64,000 nt of DNA from Nocardioides sp. IC4_145 (GCF_011250565.1 NZ_JAANMS010000008.1:42971-106970); one strand, 5' to 3'. Counted from the stretch's first letter, positions 1 to 11,634 are shown. A program made the numbers and translations. Notes: generated by a model not told the origin, from the letters alone.

Positions 1-1273
<1,273 letters not shown>

Positions 1274-1279
1274 ACCGTC

Positions 1280-1316
1280 GACGGCCCGGCTCCCCAGCGT
1301 GGGGAGCCGGGCCGTC
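1280..1316 (+). terminator. Hairpin between glnK and glnD
   Basis: Perfect inverted repeat with 17-bp arms (1280-1296 and 1300-1316) and a 3-nt loop, starting 7 nt after the glnK stop. There is no T-run after it, as is usual in high-GC actinobacteria. It could terminate amt-glnK transcripts or partly attenuate read-through into glnD. Confidence 0.75.
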
Positions 1317-1380
1317 GCCGTCCGTCGGGCATGATCGGCGCGCCTCCCGGACCGGGGGAGCGTCGCGACAGGAGGAGCGC

Positions 1381-1464
1381 ATGGAGCTGGCCACTGCGGA
1401 CCCGGAGCGACGACACGGCACCGAGCCGGCCCGCCCCGCGACGACCCTCCCCAGGACGCCGTGA
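1381..1464 (+). CDS. Possible 27-residue leader ORF upstream of glnD
   Basis: ATG at 1381 lies just after a strong ribosome binding site (AGGAGG, 1371-1376). The ORF runs 27 codons and its TGA (1462-1464) overlaps the glnD GTG (1461) as GTGA. The product begins MELATADPERRHG and is rich in Pro, Arg and Thr; no domain is recognised. glnD itself has no clear ribosome binding site, so this ORF could deliver ribosomes to it by translational coupling. Alternatively it is the remnant of a longer GlnD N-terminus separated by a frameshift. No direct evidence for expression. Confidence 0.4.
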   Translation: MELATADPERRHGTEPARPATTLPRTP

Positions 1465-3674
1465 CCGCCGCCGAACGCGCCGCCCGGACCGAGCAGGCCG
1501 ACGCGCTCTGCCTCAAGGCCTACGACGGCGCCGGCGGGCCCGAGAGCGGGATGGCGCTGGTGGCCGTCGGCGGCTACGGCCGCTCCGAGCTCGCGCCCCA
1601 CTCCGACCTCGACGTCGTCCTGGTCCACGACGAGGGCGTCGACCCGGGGGAGGTCGCGGACCGGCTGTGGTACCCGCTGTGGGACTCCGGCGTGAGGGTC
1701 GACCACTCGGTGCGGGCGCTGCCGGAGATGGTGACGACGGCCGAGGCGGACGTGAAGGTCGCCCTCGGCTCGCTCGACGTCCGGCACCTCGCCGGCGACC
1801 CCGGCCTGTCGCTGCGGCTGCGGACCACCATGCTGGCGCAGTGGCGCCGCGGCGCCCGCGAGCGGTTGCCGGTGGTCGAGCGGCTGGTGCGGGCGCGGCA
1901 CGACCTGGTCGGCGAGCTCGCGCACGTGTCCGTCCCGGACCTGAAGGAGGCCGAGGGCGGGCTGCGCGACGCGACCGTGCTCCGCGCGCTGGTGGCGACC
2001 TGGCTCGTCGACGTGCCCCACGTCGAGCTGGAGCGGGTGCGGCTCGCCCTGCTCGACGTCCGCGACCTGGTGCAGGAGGTGGCCGGCCGGCCGAGCGACC
2101 GGGTCACCCCCGAGATGTGGGCGGAGCTCGCGACCCGCCTGGAGGTCCCCGACGCCCGCGCCGCCCAGGTGCACGTGCGCGAGCTCGGCCGCCGGATCAC
2201 CCACCTGTCCCGGCTGACCTGGCGCCGGGTCGACGACTACCTCGCCCGGCCGGCTGCTGTCGGCGCCCGCCGGCCCGCGCTGACCCCGATCGCCCCCGGC
2301 GTCGCCCTGGCCGGCGACGAGGTCGTGCTCGACCGCGGCGCCCGGCCGGCCGACGACCCGGTGCTCCTCCTGCGTGCCGCCGCGGAGGCCGCGGAGCGCG
2401 ACGTCGTGCTGGCCCCGCCCACAGCGGCCCGGCTGGCACGCGAGTGTGCCCCGCTGCCCGACCCCTGGCCGGCCGAGGCGCGCCGGCTGCTGGTGCGCCT
2501 GCTCGCCTCGGGGCGCGGCCTCGTCGACACCTGGGACACGCTCGAGGAGACCGGAGCGCTCGGCGCGGTCCTGCCCGAGTGGGAGCGGATCCGGCTGCTG
2601 CCGCACGCGTCGGCCATCCACCGCTTCACCGTCGACCGCCACGTCGTCGAGACCTGCGTCGAGGCGTCCGCGCTCATCCGGACCGTGGCGCGCCCCGACG
2701 TCCTGATGGTCGCCGCGCTGCTGCACGACATCGGAAAGGGCAGCCTGACCGAACACAGCGTCGCCGGCGAGCCGATCGCCCGCGACATCGCCCGTCGGAT
2801 GGGCTTCGACGCCGAGGCGGTGGAGCTGGTCGGCACGCTGGTGCGCTGGCACCTCCTCCTCGCCGAGACGGCCACCACCCGCGACCCCGACGACCCCGCG
2901 ACGGTCGAGCTGGTGACCTCCCGGGTCGGCTCCGCCGAGGCGCTCTCGCTGCTGACCGCGCTCACCGAGGCGGACGCCAAGGCCACCGCGCCCAAGGCGT
3001 GGTCCTCCTGGCGGGCCGGGCTCGTGCTCGACCTGGCCCGCAGGACGCGCACCGCCCTGGACACCGGCTCCGCGCCGGCGCCGGTGGTGCCCGAGGAGGT
3101 GCCGGTGCCTGCGGAGGTACGCCGCGGCGAGGTGTCGTTCGCGGTCGAGGAGCTCGCCGACGGGGCGCGGGTCACCGTGCTGGCGCCCGACCGCGTGGGC
3201 CTGCTCGCGGACCTGGCCGGCGTGCTCGCGCTCCAGCGGCTGCCCGTCCGCGCGGCCCGTGCCTGGGCCCAGGACCAGCACGCCGTCGCCGTCTTCGAGG
3301 TCGCGGCCGGGGGTCTCGACCCGACCGTCCTCCGCACGCGGTACGACGCCGTCCGCTCCGGCGCGGTCGACCCGACCGCCCGCCTACGACCGGCCGGCCC
3401 CGACGTGCTCGCCCCCACCGTCGCCGTACGCCCCGAGGCCTCGGCGCAGTCGACCGTGCTCGAGGTGCGTGCCACCGACCGCCCCGGCGTCGTGCACCTG
3501 GTCTGCGCCGCGCTGGCCCGGCTCGGCGTCGCCGTCCGCTCGGCGCACGTCGACACCCTGGGCCCTCAGGCGGTCGACGTGTTCTACGTCCAGGAGGCCG
3601 ACGCCGGCCCGCTGCCCGACAGCCGCGCCGCCGAGGCCGCCCACGCCGTCCGCGCCGCGCTGTCCGGGGAGTAG
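1461..3674 (+). CDS. glnD: [Protein-PII] nucleotidyltransferase GlnD
   Basis: Bifunctional enzyme that adds and removes a nucleotidyl group on PII Tyr51 according to nitrogen status. It has 737 residues, somewhat short for the family because the N-terminal extension is minimal. The nucleotidyltransferase motif GGYGRSELAPHSDLD occupies residues 37-51 with D49 and D51. An HD hydrolase domain carries LLHDIGKG (HD at 422-423). Two ACT domains follow, near residues 555-625 and 665-735, the second with the typical ATDRPGVVHLV opening. GTG 1461 is the first start after an in-frame TGA at 1332. It probably depends on coupling from the small ORF at 1381-1464. Neighbour glnK is the substrate. Confidence 0.95.
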   Translation: MTAAERAARTEQADALCLKAYDGAGGPESGMALVAVGGYGRSELAPHSDLDVVLVHDEGVDPGEVADRLWYPLWDSGVRVDHSVRALPEMVTTAEADVKVALGSLDVRHLAGDPGLSLRLRTTMLAQWRRGARERLPVVERLVRARHDLVGELAHVSVPDLKEAEGGLRDATVLRALVATWLVDVPHVELERVRLALLDVRDLVQEVAGRPSDRVTPEMWAELATRLEVPDARAAQVHVRELGRRITHLSRLTWRRVDDYLARPAAVGARRPALTPIAPGVALAGDEVVLDRGARPADDPVLLLRAAAEAAERDVVLAPPTAARLARECAPLPDPWPAEARRLLVRLLASGRGLVDTWDTLEETGALGAVLPEWERIRLLPHASAIHRFTVDRHVVETCVEASALIRTVARPDVLMVAALLHDIGKGSLTEHSVAGEPIARDIARRMGFDAEAVELVGTLVRWHLLLAETATTRDPDDPATVELVTSRVGSAEALSLLTALTEADAKATAPKAWSSWRAGLVLDLARRTRTALDTGSAPAPVVPEEVPVPAEVRRGEVSFAVEELADGARVTVLAPDRVGLLADLAGVLALQRLPVRAARAWAQDQHAVAVFEVAAGGLDPTVLRTRYDAVRSGAVDPTARLRPAGPDVLAPTVAVRPEASAQSTVLEVRATDRPGVVHLVCAALARLGVAVRSAHVDTLGPQAVDVFYVQEADAGPLPDSRAAEAAHAVRAALSGE

Positions 3675-3693
3675 GCCGCAGCCGGGCCGGTAG

Positions 3694-3762
3694 CGGGGTA
3701 GTAACGGTCGGGAACGTCCGTCACTGTGCCGGCAGAGGCCAGAAGCGTCCGTTACTACCCCG
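3694..3762 (+). repeat. Inverted repeat at convergent glnD/ybdD junction
   Basis: Perfect 14-bp arms, CGGGGTAGTAACGG (3694-3707) and its complement (3749-3762), separated by 41 nt. It can act as a two-way terminator. The outer words GGGGTAGT and ACTACCCC recur in the element at 25962-26029, which suggests a dispersed family. Confidence 0.7.
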
Positions 3763-3784
3763 ACGACGGTGCCGAGCGGTCGGC

Positions 3785-3985
3785 TCAGCAGCAGCGCGAC
3801 TGGGGGTTGTGCTCGCGCAGGTCGATCCGGTGCCGCTCGTAGTCCCGGCGGGTCATCGGGTCGACCCCGTCCCGCTCGCAGCGGGCGAGGTAGGCCTCCC
3901 AGCGGGACTCGCCGGTGACCTCCTTGAGGTACCACCGGACACCGTCGACGGCGCGGCGCACCCGCACCGCGGGTCCGGCGCTCAT
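3785..3985 (-). CDS. YbdD/YjiX family small protein (DUF466), CstA partner
   Basis: A 66-residue protein ending in CC. It matches the YbdD/YjiX family in its core (WYLKEVTGESRWEAYL followed by RRDYERHRID). In enterobacteria members of this family are encoded after cstA or yjiY/btsT and are needed for pyruvate uptake by the transporter (family knowledge). Its ATG overlaps the cstA TGA by 4 bp (ATGA, 3982-3985), so it is translated in a coupled way from the cstA transcript. No signal peptide or membrane segment is visible, so it is probably cytoplasmic. Confidence 0.9.
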   Translation of the reverse strand: MSAGPAVRVRRAVDGVRWYLKEVTGESRWEAYLARCERDGVDPMTRRDYERHRIDLREHNPQSRCC

Positions 3986-6186
3986 CGCCGGCCCCCGACC
4001 GGCTCGGCGCCGTGGGACTCCTCCCAGGCGCGCATCGCCTCCTTCTCCTCGGCGGTGGCGAAGAAGTCGGCGGGCGCGACGATCCGCGAGGGGGTGTGCG
4101 GCACCTCGGTGGTCGGCAGGCCGCCGGCCCGGGCCGCGCGGACCCAGATGACGACGGCGTTCGCGACGATGACGATGACGAGCAGCGCGAACGCCGCCTG
4201 CAGCACGCCGTTGAGGGTGGAGTTGAAGACGACCTGGTCCATCTGGCCGGCATCGGCGGCCGGAGCGAGCACCTCGCCCGCGTCCCGTGCCTCGCGGTAG
4301 CGGTCGGCCTGGGCGAAGTAGCCGATCGCCGGGTTGTCGGAGAAGACCTTCTGCCAGCTCGCGGTCATCGTGACGACGAGGTCCCAGGCGAGCGGGATGC
4401 CCGGCACCCAGGCCCAGCGCAGCTTGTCGTGCTTGATGAGGAGCGTGACGCACAGGGTCAGCGCGATGGCGGCCAGCAGCTGGTTGGCGATGCCGAACAG
4501 CGGGAAGAGCTGGTTGATCCCGCCGAGCGGGTCGGTGACGCCGACGTACAGCATCGACCCCCAGGCGCCGACGACGACGGCGCTGGCGATCCACGTCCCG
4601 ACCGTCCACGAGGTGTCGCCGAAGCGCTTCCAGACGTTGCCGACGGTGTCCTGGAGCATGAACCGGCCGACGCGGGTGCCGGCGTCGACGGCGGTGAGGA
4701 TGAACAGCGCCTCGAACATGATCGCGAAGTGGTACCAGAACGCCTGGAGCCCGCCGCCGAACGCCTCGGAGAAGACCTGCGAGAGGCCGAACGCCAGCGT
4801 GGGCGCGCCGCCCGTGCGGGAGATTAGCGACTCCTCCTCGACCGCAGCAGCCGCGGCGGCGAGCTGGTCGGGGGTGATCGTGAAGCCGAGGTTCGCCACG
4901 AACTCCGCGGCGCTCTCGACCGTGCCTCCCGTGGCGCCGGCCGGGGCGTTCATCGAGTAGTAGAGCCCCTGGTCGATGACGACCGCCGCGATGAGCGCGC
5001 TGATGGCCACGAAGGACTCCATCAGCATGCCGCCGTACCCGATCATCCGGACCTGGCTCTCCTTGGCCAGCAGCTTCGGCGTGGTGCCCGAGGCGATCAG
5101 GGCGTGGAAGCCGGACAGCGCGCCGCACGCGATCGTGATGAACACGAACGGGAAGACCTTGCCCGCGAACACCGGCCCGTCGCCGTCGGTGGCGAACGAC
5201 GTGACCGCGTCGGCCTGGATCGTGGGCGCGGCGATGACCAGGCCGACGGCCAGCAGGACGATCACGCCGACCTTCATGAACGTCGAGAGGTAGTCGCGCG
5301 GGGTGAGCAGCATCCACACCGGCAGCACCGACGCGATGAAGCCGTAGGCCACCAGGCAGAGGGTCAGCGTCTCCTTCGACAGCGTGAGGTCGTCGGCGAG
5401 AGCCGAGCCGTCGATCCAGCCGCCGGCGACGATCGCGAGCAGCAGCAGGACCACGCCGATCGCGGTCACCTCGAGCACCCGGCCGGGTCGCAGGCAGCGC
5501 AGGTAGAAGCCCATGAACAGCGCGATGGGGATGGTCAGCCCGATCGAGAAGACGCCCCACGGCGACTCCGCGAGCGCGTTGACGACAACCAGCGCGAGCA
5601 CCGCCAGGATGATGATCATGATCGCGAAGACCGCGATCAACGCCGCGATGCCGCCCACGACGCCGATCTCCTCGCGGACCATCTGGCCCAGGCTCTTGCC
5701 GTCGCGGCGGACCGAGAAGAACAGCACGACCATGTCCTGCACGGCGCCGGCCAGGATGACGCCGACGATGATCCAGATCGTCCCGGGCAGGTAGCCCATC
5801 TGCGCGGCGAGGACCGGTCCCACGAGCGGTCCGGCGCCGGCGATGGCCGCGAAGTGGTGGCCGAAGAGCACCCGGCGGTCGGTCACCTCGAAGTCCACGC
5901 CGTTGTCCAGCCGCTCGGCCGGCGTGGCCCGGGTGTCGTCGACCTCCAGCACCCGGCGCGCGATGAAGCGTGAGTAGAAGCGGTAGGCGATGGCGTAGGA
6001 GCTCAGCGCCGCGAACAGCATCCACAGCGCCGAGACGTCCTCGCCGCGGGAGAGGGCGAGCACCGCCCAGCAGACCGCACCGACGAGCGCGACCGCTCCC
6101 CAGACCAGGACAGAACGTACGCCGGGGCGTCGCGGTGGGCCGGTCGGATGCGCCGGCTGTGGGGAGGCGTCGGTGGTCGTGCTCAT
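3982..6186 (-). CDS. cstA: Carbon starvation protein CstA (pyruvate/peptide transporter family)
   Basis: Large polytopic membrane protein of 734 residues, close to the family norm. Conserved blocks include RRVLFGHHFAAIAGAGPLVG near the N-terminus and later FGNHD-free transporter helices such as GYGGMLMESFVAISALIAA and FEALFILTAVDAGTRVGRF. CstA relatives take up pyruvate, and some were earlier linked to peptide use. An upstream in-frame GTG (6219) exists, but ATG 6186 is chosen because AGGAG sits 7 nt before it. The gene is divergent from ffh and overlaps the YbdD-like gene by 4 bp, forming a two-gene operon. Confidence 0.95.
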   Translation of the reverse strand: MSTTTDASPQPAHPTGPPRRPGVRSVLVWGAVALVGAVCWAVLALSRGEDVSALWMLFAALSSYAIAYRFYSRFIARRVLEVDDTRATPAERLDNGVDFEVTDRRVLFGHHFAAIAGAGPLVGPVLAAQMGYLPGTIWIIVGVILAGAVQDMVVLFFSVRRDGKSLGQMVREEIGVVGGIAALIAVFAIMIIILAVLALVVVNALAESPWGVFSIGLTIPIALFMGFYLRCLRPGRVLEVTAIGVVLLLLAIVAGGWIDGSALADDLTLSKETLTLCLVAYGFIASVLPVWMLLTPRDYLSTFMKVGVIVLLAVGLVIAAPTIQADAVTSFATDGDGPVFAGKVFPFVFITIACGALSGFHALIASGTTPKLLAKESQVRMIGYGGMLMESFVAISALIAAVVIDQGLYYSMNAPAGATGGTVESAAEFVANLGFTITPDQLAAAAAAVEEESLISRTGGAPTLAFGLSQVFSEAFGGGLQAFWYHFAIMFEALFILTAVDAGTRVGRFMLQDTVGNVWKRFGDTSWTVGTWIASAVVVGAWGSMLYVGVTDPLGGINQLFPLFGIANQLLAAIALTLCVTLLIKHDKLRWAWVPGIPLAWDLVVTMTASWQKVFSDNPAIGYFAQADRYREARDAGEVLAPAADAGQMDQVVFNSTLNGVLQAAFALLVIVIVANAVVIWVRAARAGGLPTTEVPHTPSRIVAPADFFATAEEKEAMRAWEESHGAEPVGGRR

Positions 6187-6274
6187 GGTGGTGCTCCTGT
6201 CCCGAGTGACTGCGCTCACCTGTGGGGCTCACCATTGCACGCCGAGCGGGCGGTGGGTAGCCACGTGGCCCGGT

Positions 6275-6280
6275 TACGAT
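6275..6280 (+). promoter_or_regulatory. Candidate -10 (TACGAT) for ffh
   Basis: TANNNT hexamer in the cstA/ffh divergent region, about 50 nt before the ffh GTG. No convincing -35 is visible. Confidence 0.45.
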
Positions 6281-6329
6281 TTGGGCGTCCGACCACCCGT
6301 CGTACCCGTCACCGATCGTCAGGATTCAC

Positions 6330-7904
<1,575 letters not shown>

Positions 7905-7914
7905 TCCAGCGAGA

Positions 7915-7921
7915 CGAGAGG
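7915..7921 (+). promoter_or_regulatory. Ribosome binding site supporting an AUC start
   Basis: CGAGAGG lies 7 nt before ATC 7929. No ATG, GTG or TTG occurs in frame between the ffh stop and GTG 7965, so this site is the main evidence for initiation at AUC. Confidence 0.5.
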
Positions 7922-7928
7922 CAAGCCC

Positions 7929-8300
7929 ATCACGACCGTCCTTGTCGTCGACGGAGCCAACGTCGTGGGCAGCCGCCCCGACGGGTGGTGGAAGGACCGG
8001 GCGGGGGCGGCGCGGCGGCTGCACGAGCGGTTGCTGGTCGCCGACGTGCCGCAGGACGAGGTGGTCCTCGTGCTCGAGGGAGCGGCGAAGGGTGGGGTGC
8101 GGGCCGGCCGCGATGCGCACGTGCGGACCGTGCACGCGAAGGGTGTCGGTGACGACACGATCGTCGCGGAGGCTCGCGCCGCGGTGCAGCGCGGCAGCCG
8201 GGTCACGGTGGTGACCGCCGACCGGATGCTGCAGGCGCGGGTGCAGGGGGTCGGCGCGCTCGCCGTCGGTCCGTCGTGGCTGCTGGACCTGACCGACTGA
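7929..8300 (+). CDS. NYN/PIN-like domain protein, apparent AUC start
   Basis: About 123 residues with the opening (I/M)TTVLVVDGANVVGSRPDG, typical of small NYN/PIN-like nuclease-fold proteins where the early Asp (residue 8) is acidic-site material. The end, VVTADRMLQARVQGVGALAVG, fits the last strand of that fold. Some relatives are annotated as NTP pyrophosphohydrolases, without good support that I know of. The first conventional start in frame is GTG 7965, which would delete the VLVVDGANV strand, so ATC 7929 is chosen. A good ribosome binding site precedes it. Either a non-canonical start or a point change of ATG to ATC is possible. The gene lies just after ffh and probably shares its transcript. 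Confidence 0.7.
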   Translation: MTTVLVVDGANVVGSRPDGWWKDRAGAARRLHERLLVADVPQDEVVLVLEGAAKGGVRAGRDAHVRTVHAKGVGDDTIVAEARAAVQRGSRVTVVTADRMLQARVQGVGALAVGPSWLLDLTD

Positions 8301-8310
8301 CCGGGCCCGC

Positions 8311-8316
8311 TAGCGT
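8311..8316 (+). promoter_or_regulatory. -10 TAGCGT, leaderless start of the amidohydrolase
   Basis: TAGCGT is followed by 6 nt and then ATG 8323, placing the expected transcription start at or next to the start codon. Confidence 0.55.
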
Positions 8317-8322
8317 CGGGCC

Positions 8323-9405
8323 ATGGCTGCGCTGAAGTTCTCCGGACCGGTCCTGCCCGACGGCGAGAGCCGCGACCTGTACGTCGTGGACGGGACGGTC
8401 ACCTACGAGCCGCAGCCCGGGGCCGAGACGGTCGCGCGCGGCTGGATCCTGCCCGGTCTCGTCGACGCCCACAACCACCTCGGTCTGGAGGACCACGGCG
8501 CCGTCGACGAGTCCGAGATCGAGGCCCAGGCGCTGGCCGACCGCGACGCGGGGGCGCTGCTGCTGCGTGACTGCGGGTCACCCGCCGACACGCGCTGGGT
8601 CCAGGAGCGTCAGGACCTGCCGCGCCTGGTGCGAGCGGGTCGGCACGTCGCTCGCACGAAGCGGTACATCCGGAACTACGCGCACGAGGTCGAGCCGGCC
8701 GACCTGGCGTCGTACCTCGCCCGGGAGGCTCGCGGCAGCGATGGCTGGGTGAAGGTCGTCGGCGACTGGATCTCCCGCGACGCGGGCGACCTCGCGCCGT
8801 CCTTCCCCGCGGAGGCCTTCGCGGAGGCGATCGCCGCTGCGCAGGCCGAGGGCGCCAAGGTCACCGCGCACTGCTTCGGCCGCGACGTGCTCCAGGGGCT
8901 GCTCGACGCCGGCATCGACTGCATCGAGCACGGCACCGGCCTCTCGCTCGACCAGCTCGACCAGATGGCCGCGCGTGGGGTGGCGCTGGTGCCGACGGTG
9001 ATGCAGACGGCCAAGTTCCCGACGTTCGCCGAGCAGGGGCGCGAGAGGTTCCCGGCGTACGCCGCGACCATGGAGGACCTCTTCGCCCGTCGGCGCGAGG
9101 TGCTGATGTCGGCCCACGAGGCGGGCGTGCCGATGTACGTCGGCAGCGACGGTGGCGGCGCCCAGCGCCACGGCTGGCTGGCCGGCGAGGTGCAGGCGAT
9201 GGTCGACCTCGGCCTGCCGGCAGTGGACGTCGTGGCCGCCGCCTCGTGGCGCGGGCGGGAGTGGCTCGGGTTCGACGTGCTCGCGGAGGGCGCGAGCGCG
9301 GACCTCGTCGTCTACGACCGCGACCCGGTGGCGGACCCGACCGCGCTGTGGGAGCCGGTCTGCGTCGTGCTGCGCGGCCGGGTGGTCGGCCGCACCCCGG
9401 CGTAG
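8323..9405 (+). CDS. Amidohydrolase family protein (imidazolonepropionase-like)
   Basis: Metal-dependent hydrolase of 360 residues. The first metal motif is DAHNH (H50, H52). WVKVVGDW offers the lysine that bridges metals in relatives, TAHCFG and CIEHGTG supply further histidines, and MYVGSDGG the late aspartate. The C-terminal ASADLVVYDRDP segment is the usual second beta-sandwich half. Substrate cannot be predicted; relatives act on cyclic amides, dipeptides or imidazolonepropionate, but no histidine-degradation genes are nearby. It seems to be transcribed alone and leaderless (TAGCGT at 8311-8316). It converges on the lipoprotein gene with only 9 bp between. Confidence 0.85.
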   Translation: MAALKFSGPVLPDGESRDLYVVDGTVTYEPQPGAETVARGWILPGLVDAHNHLGLEDHGAVDESEIEAQALADRDAGALLLRDCGSPADTRWVQERQDLPRLVRAGRHVARTKRYIRNYAHEVEPADLASYLAREARGSDGWVKVVGDWISRDAGDLAPSFPAEAFAEAIAAAQAEGAKVTAHCFGRDVLQGLLDAGIDCIEHGTGLSLDQLDQMAARGVALVPTVMQTAKFPTFAEQGRERFPAYAATMEDLFARRREVLMSAHEAGVPMYVGSDGGGAQRHGWLAGEVQAMVDLGLPAVDVVAAASWRGREWLGFDVLAEGASADLVVYDRDPVADPTALWEPVCVVLRGRVVGRTPA

Positions 9406-9414
9406 GCCCGGGCG

Positions 9415-10953
9415 TCAGGAGACCTGGACCAGCTCACCGCAGACGTAGTCGCCGGGGGAGACCTGCTTCCAGCGGCCGCCGCCGAGCTGGATGAACCGGA
9501 CGCAGTCCCCGCTCCGCTTGGACCCGACCTGCTGCGGCGAGTGCAGTCCGTTGCCCGTCCAGTCCGACACCTTGCGGAGCGCCGCGACCAGGGAGGGACG
9601 TGCGAGCCTCCCGCCGAGCCGGTTCGCCTGCTCCACGAAGAGACGGGTCGCCGACCACGCGTACGCGCCGTAGATCGTCGCGACCGCGCCCGGCCGGACC
9701 TGCTCGAGCCATGAGCGGTAGAGCGCGACCTCCTGGTTGCGCATGTCGTCGAGCAGCGCGGTCGTCGTGTAGACGAGCGTGCCCTCGCCGGCCGCGCCCG
9801 CCTCCTGCACGTAGGTGTCGTCGTAGATCGTCTGGTCCTGGATGAACGCCTTCGGCTCGTAGCCCTGCTGCTGCATCGCCTGCTGCAGGCGGATCGTGTG
9901 CTGGTAGGGGCCGACGTAGGTGACCAGCTCGATCCCGCGGTTCTTCAGCTCCTGGACGTAGGGGGCGTAGTTGAACTCCGCCACGTCGATGGCCTGCACG
10001 TAGTCGACGCCGAGCCCGCCCTTCTTCCACGCCTCGGCCAGCCGCTTGGAGGCGAGCGGGACGGTGCCGACGTTGATGTAGAGCACGCCGACCTTGTCGG
10101 CAGCGGCGCCGTACGCCTTGCGGAGGTACTGAGGGACCGCCGCGGGCTGCAGCGTCGGGGTGACAGACGCCGTGCCGAAGCAGGTGGAGCACTCGAAGAC
10201 CTGCTGGGAGACCGAGAGCGCGTGCAGGTCGGGCAGGCCGCACTCCTGCGCGGTCGCGGCCCCGCCGTCGTCGAAGACCGACATCGAGCCGATCGCCGCG
10301 AACGCCTCGTCGCACGCCTTGGTGTAGGCGACCTGGTTGGCCGCGGAGTCAGCGCGGCTGTCGAGCGCGAGCACCTCGAGCTTGCGGCCGCAGATGTCCG
10401 AGGTGGCGTTGAAGTACGCCGCGAACGCGCGCGCGCCGTCCTGGGCGGCCTGGAACACCCCGGGCACCGGGCCGGAGATGTCGGAGACGTTGGCGAGGGT
10501 GATCGTCCCGTCGGTCACGCCGGTGGTGTTGGCGAAGCCGTCGCAGCTGCCCTGCTGGTCAGGGTCGGCGGCCGGGGGAGCGCCGCTGCCGGACGACCCG
10601 CCGGACGACCCACCGGACGAGCCCCCGGCGCTGCCGGTCCCGGCCGAGCCCGTGCTCCCGGTGGTCGAACCGCCGCCGGCCGAGCCGGCCGTGGTGCCCG
10701 TGCCGTTCCCGCTCGCGTCGACATCGCCGTCGGCGATCGCCGGGTCGGTCCCGTCCAGGTCCGCCGCCCCCGGGGCGAGGGCCCCGGCGCTCGTCACCCG
10801 GGCGACCGTCCCCGGCGCGACCTGCGAGCCGCAGCCCGCCAGTGCCAGCGCGAGGGTCGCCCCGAGCACAGCCGCCGCTGTCCGTGCTCCTGCCGTGGTC
10901 ACCCCATGTCTCGCCACCTTCGGCACGGTAGACCCGGACGTGACCTGTGTCAC
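9415..10953 (-). CDS. ABC-type substrate-binding lipoprotein (branched-chain amino acid type)
   Basis: Secreted lipoprotein of up to 512 residues. The signal peptide ends in the lipobox LALAGC. A long low-complexity linker rich in Gly, Ser and Thr (about residues 45-130) separates the anchor from a Peripla_BP_6-type binding domain (GTITLANVSDISGPVPG, later VGVLYINVGTVPLASKRLAEA). Ligand is unknown. Start is uncertain: GTG 10953 is the longest, while GTG 10917 or 10902 would give a more usual signal length (Cys at 29 or 24). No permease or ATPase gene is adjacent, so it is an orphan binding protein or works with distant partners. Confidence 0.85.
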   Translation of the reverse strand: MTQVTSGSTVPKVARHGVTTAGARTAAAVLGATLALALAGCGSQVAPGTVARVTSAGALAPGAADLDGTDPAIADGDVDASGNGTGTTAGSAGGGSTTGSTGSAGTGSAGGSSGGSSGGSSGSGAPPAADPDQQGSCDGFANTTGVTDGTITLANVSDISGPVPGVFQAAQDGARAFAAYFNATSDICGRKLEVLALDSRADSAANQVAYTKACDEAFAAIGSMSVFDDGGAATAQECGLPDLHALSVSQQVFECSTCFGTASVTPTLQPAAVPQYLRKAYGAAADKVGVLYINVGTVPLASKRLAEAWKKGGLGVDYVQAIDVAEFNYAPYVQELKNRGIELVTYVGPYQHTIRLQQAMQQQGYEPKAFIQDQTIYDDTYVQEAGAAGEGTLVYTTTALLDDMRNQEVALYRSWLEQVRPGAVATIYGAYAWSATRLFVEQANRLGGRLARPSLVAALRKVSDWTGNGLHSPQQVGSKRSGDCVRFIQLGGGRWKQVSPGDYVCGELVQVS

Positions 10954-10995
10954 TACTTACCTGCGCTAGCGCCGATAAATGTCTCGATGAACCCG

Positions 10996-11592
10996 TCAGT
11001 CGCGCGGTCGGCCGGTCGCCCAGCGAACAGCGGTCACGAGGAGCACGACCAGCCCGGCGAGCCCCAGCAGCAGCGGGACCGCGACGGTCAGCGCGATCGA
11101 GCCGAGGAACCCGCCGATGTCGGGCGCCGGTCCGACCTGCACGTCCGGGCTCGCGGCCGGGCTGGTGCAGGTCACGTCCAGCTCGCCCGAGCCGGGGTCG
11201 AACCGCCGGGCGGCGAACCAGTCGCCGTCGCCGTCGGACTTCTCGAAGGACCCGGACACCGCCCGGAGCGTCACCTCCTGTCCGGCCTCCGAGTCGACCA
11301 CGCGGCACGTGAGCCTCGTCCCCGCCGGGAACCACAGGACGCGGTCGCCGTCGGCCGGCACGGAGACGGGGTGCGCCACGCCGTCGGCCGGCACGGTCGC
11401 GTCGGTCTCCATGAAGGAGGAGAGCGTCCAGAGCAGGAGCGCGGCGCCCGCGGCGACCGCCCCGACGAGCAGCGCGCCACCCAGGACGAACCACCAGCCG
11501 CTCGGCCGCGGACGGCGCGGGTCCGGGCCGGCCGGTCCCGCCGGCCCGGCGGCGTACGGTGGGGGAGGCGGAGGTCCCGGAGGGGTGGTCAT
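10996..11592 (-). CDS. Hypothetical membrane protein, Pro-rich N-terminus
   Basis: A 198-residue protein with a cytoplasmic Pro/Gly/Ala-rich start (MTTPPGPPPPPPYAAG), one transmembrane helix near residues 33-55 (FVLGGALLVGAVAAGAALLL), an outside domain of about 95 residues with two cysteines (TCRVV and DVTCT), and a second helix near the C-terminus (ALTVAVPLLLGLAGLVVLLV). I do not recognise a family. ATG 11592 is chosen over the longer frame because the extension is arginine-rich shadow sequence and PP-rich openings are common in actinobacterial membrane proteins. It is divergent from rpsP. Confidence 0.7.
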   Translation of the reverse strand: MTTPPGPPPPPPYAAGPAGPAGPDPRRPRPSGWWFVLGGALLVGAVAAGAALLLWTLSSFMETDATVPADGVAHPVSVPADGDRVLWFPAGTRLTCRVVDSEAGQEVTLRAVSGSFEKSDGDGDWFAARRFDPGSGELDVTCTSPAASPDVQVGPAPDIGGFLGSIALTVAVPLLLGLAGLVVLLVTAVRWATGRPRD

Positions 11593-11634
11593 GGGGCGAC
11601 CATGCCCGATTTCGCCGCCCGCGCGCCGGTCTGG

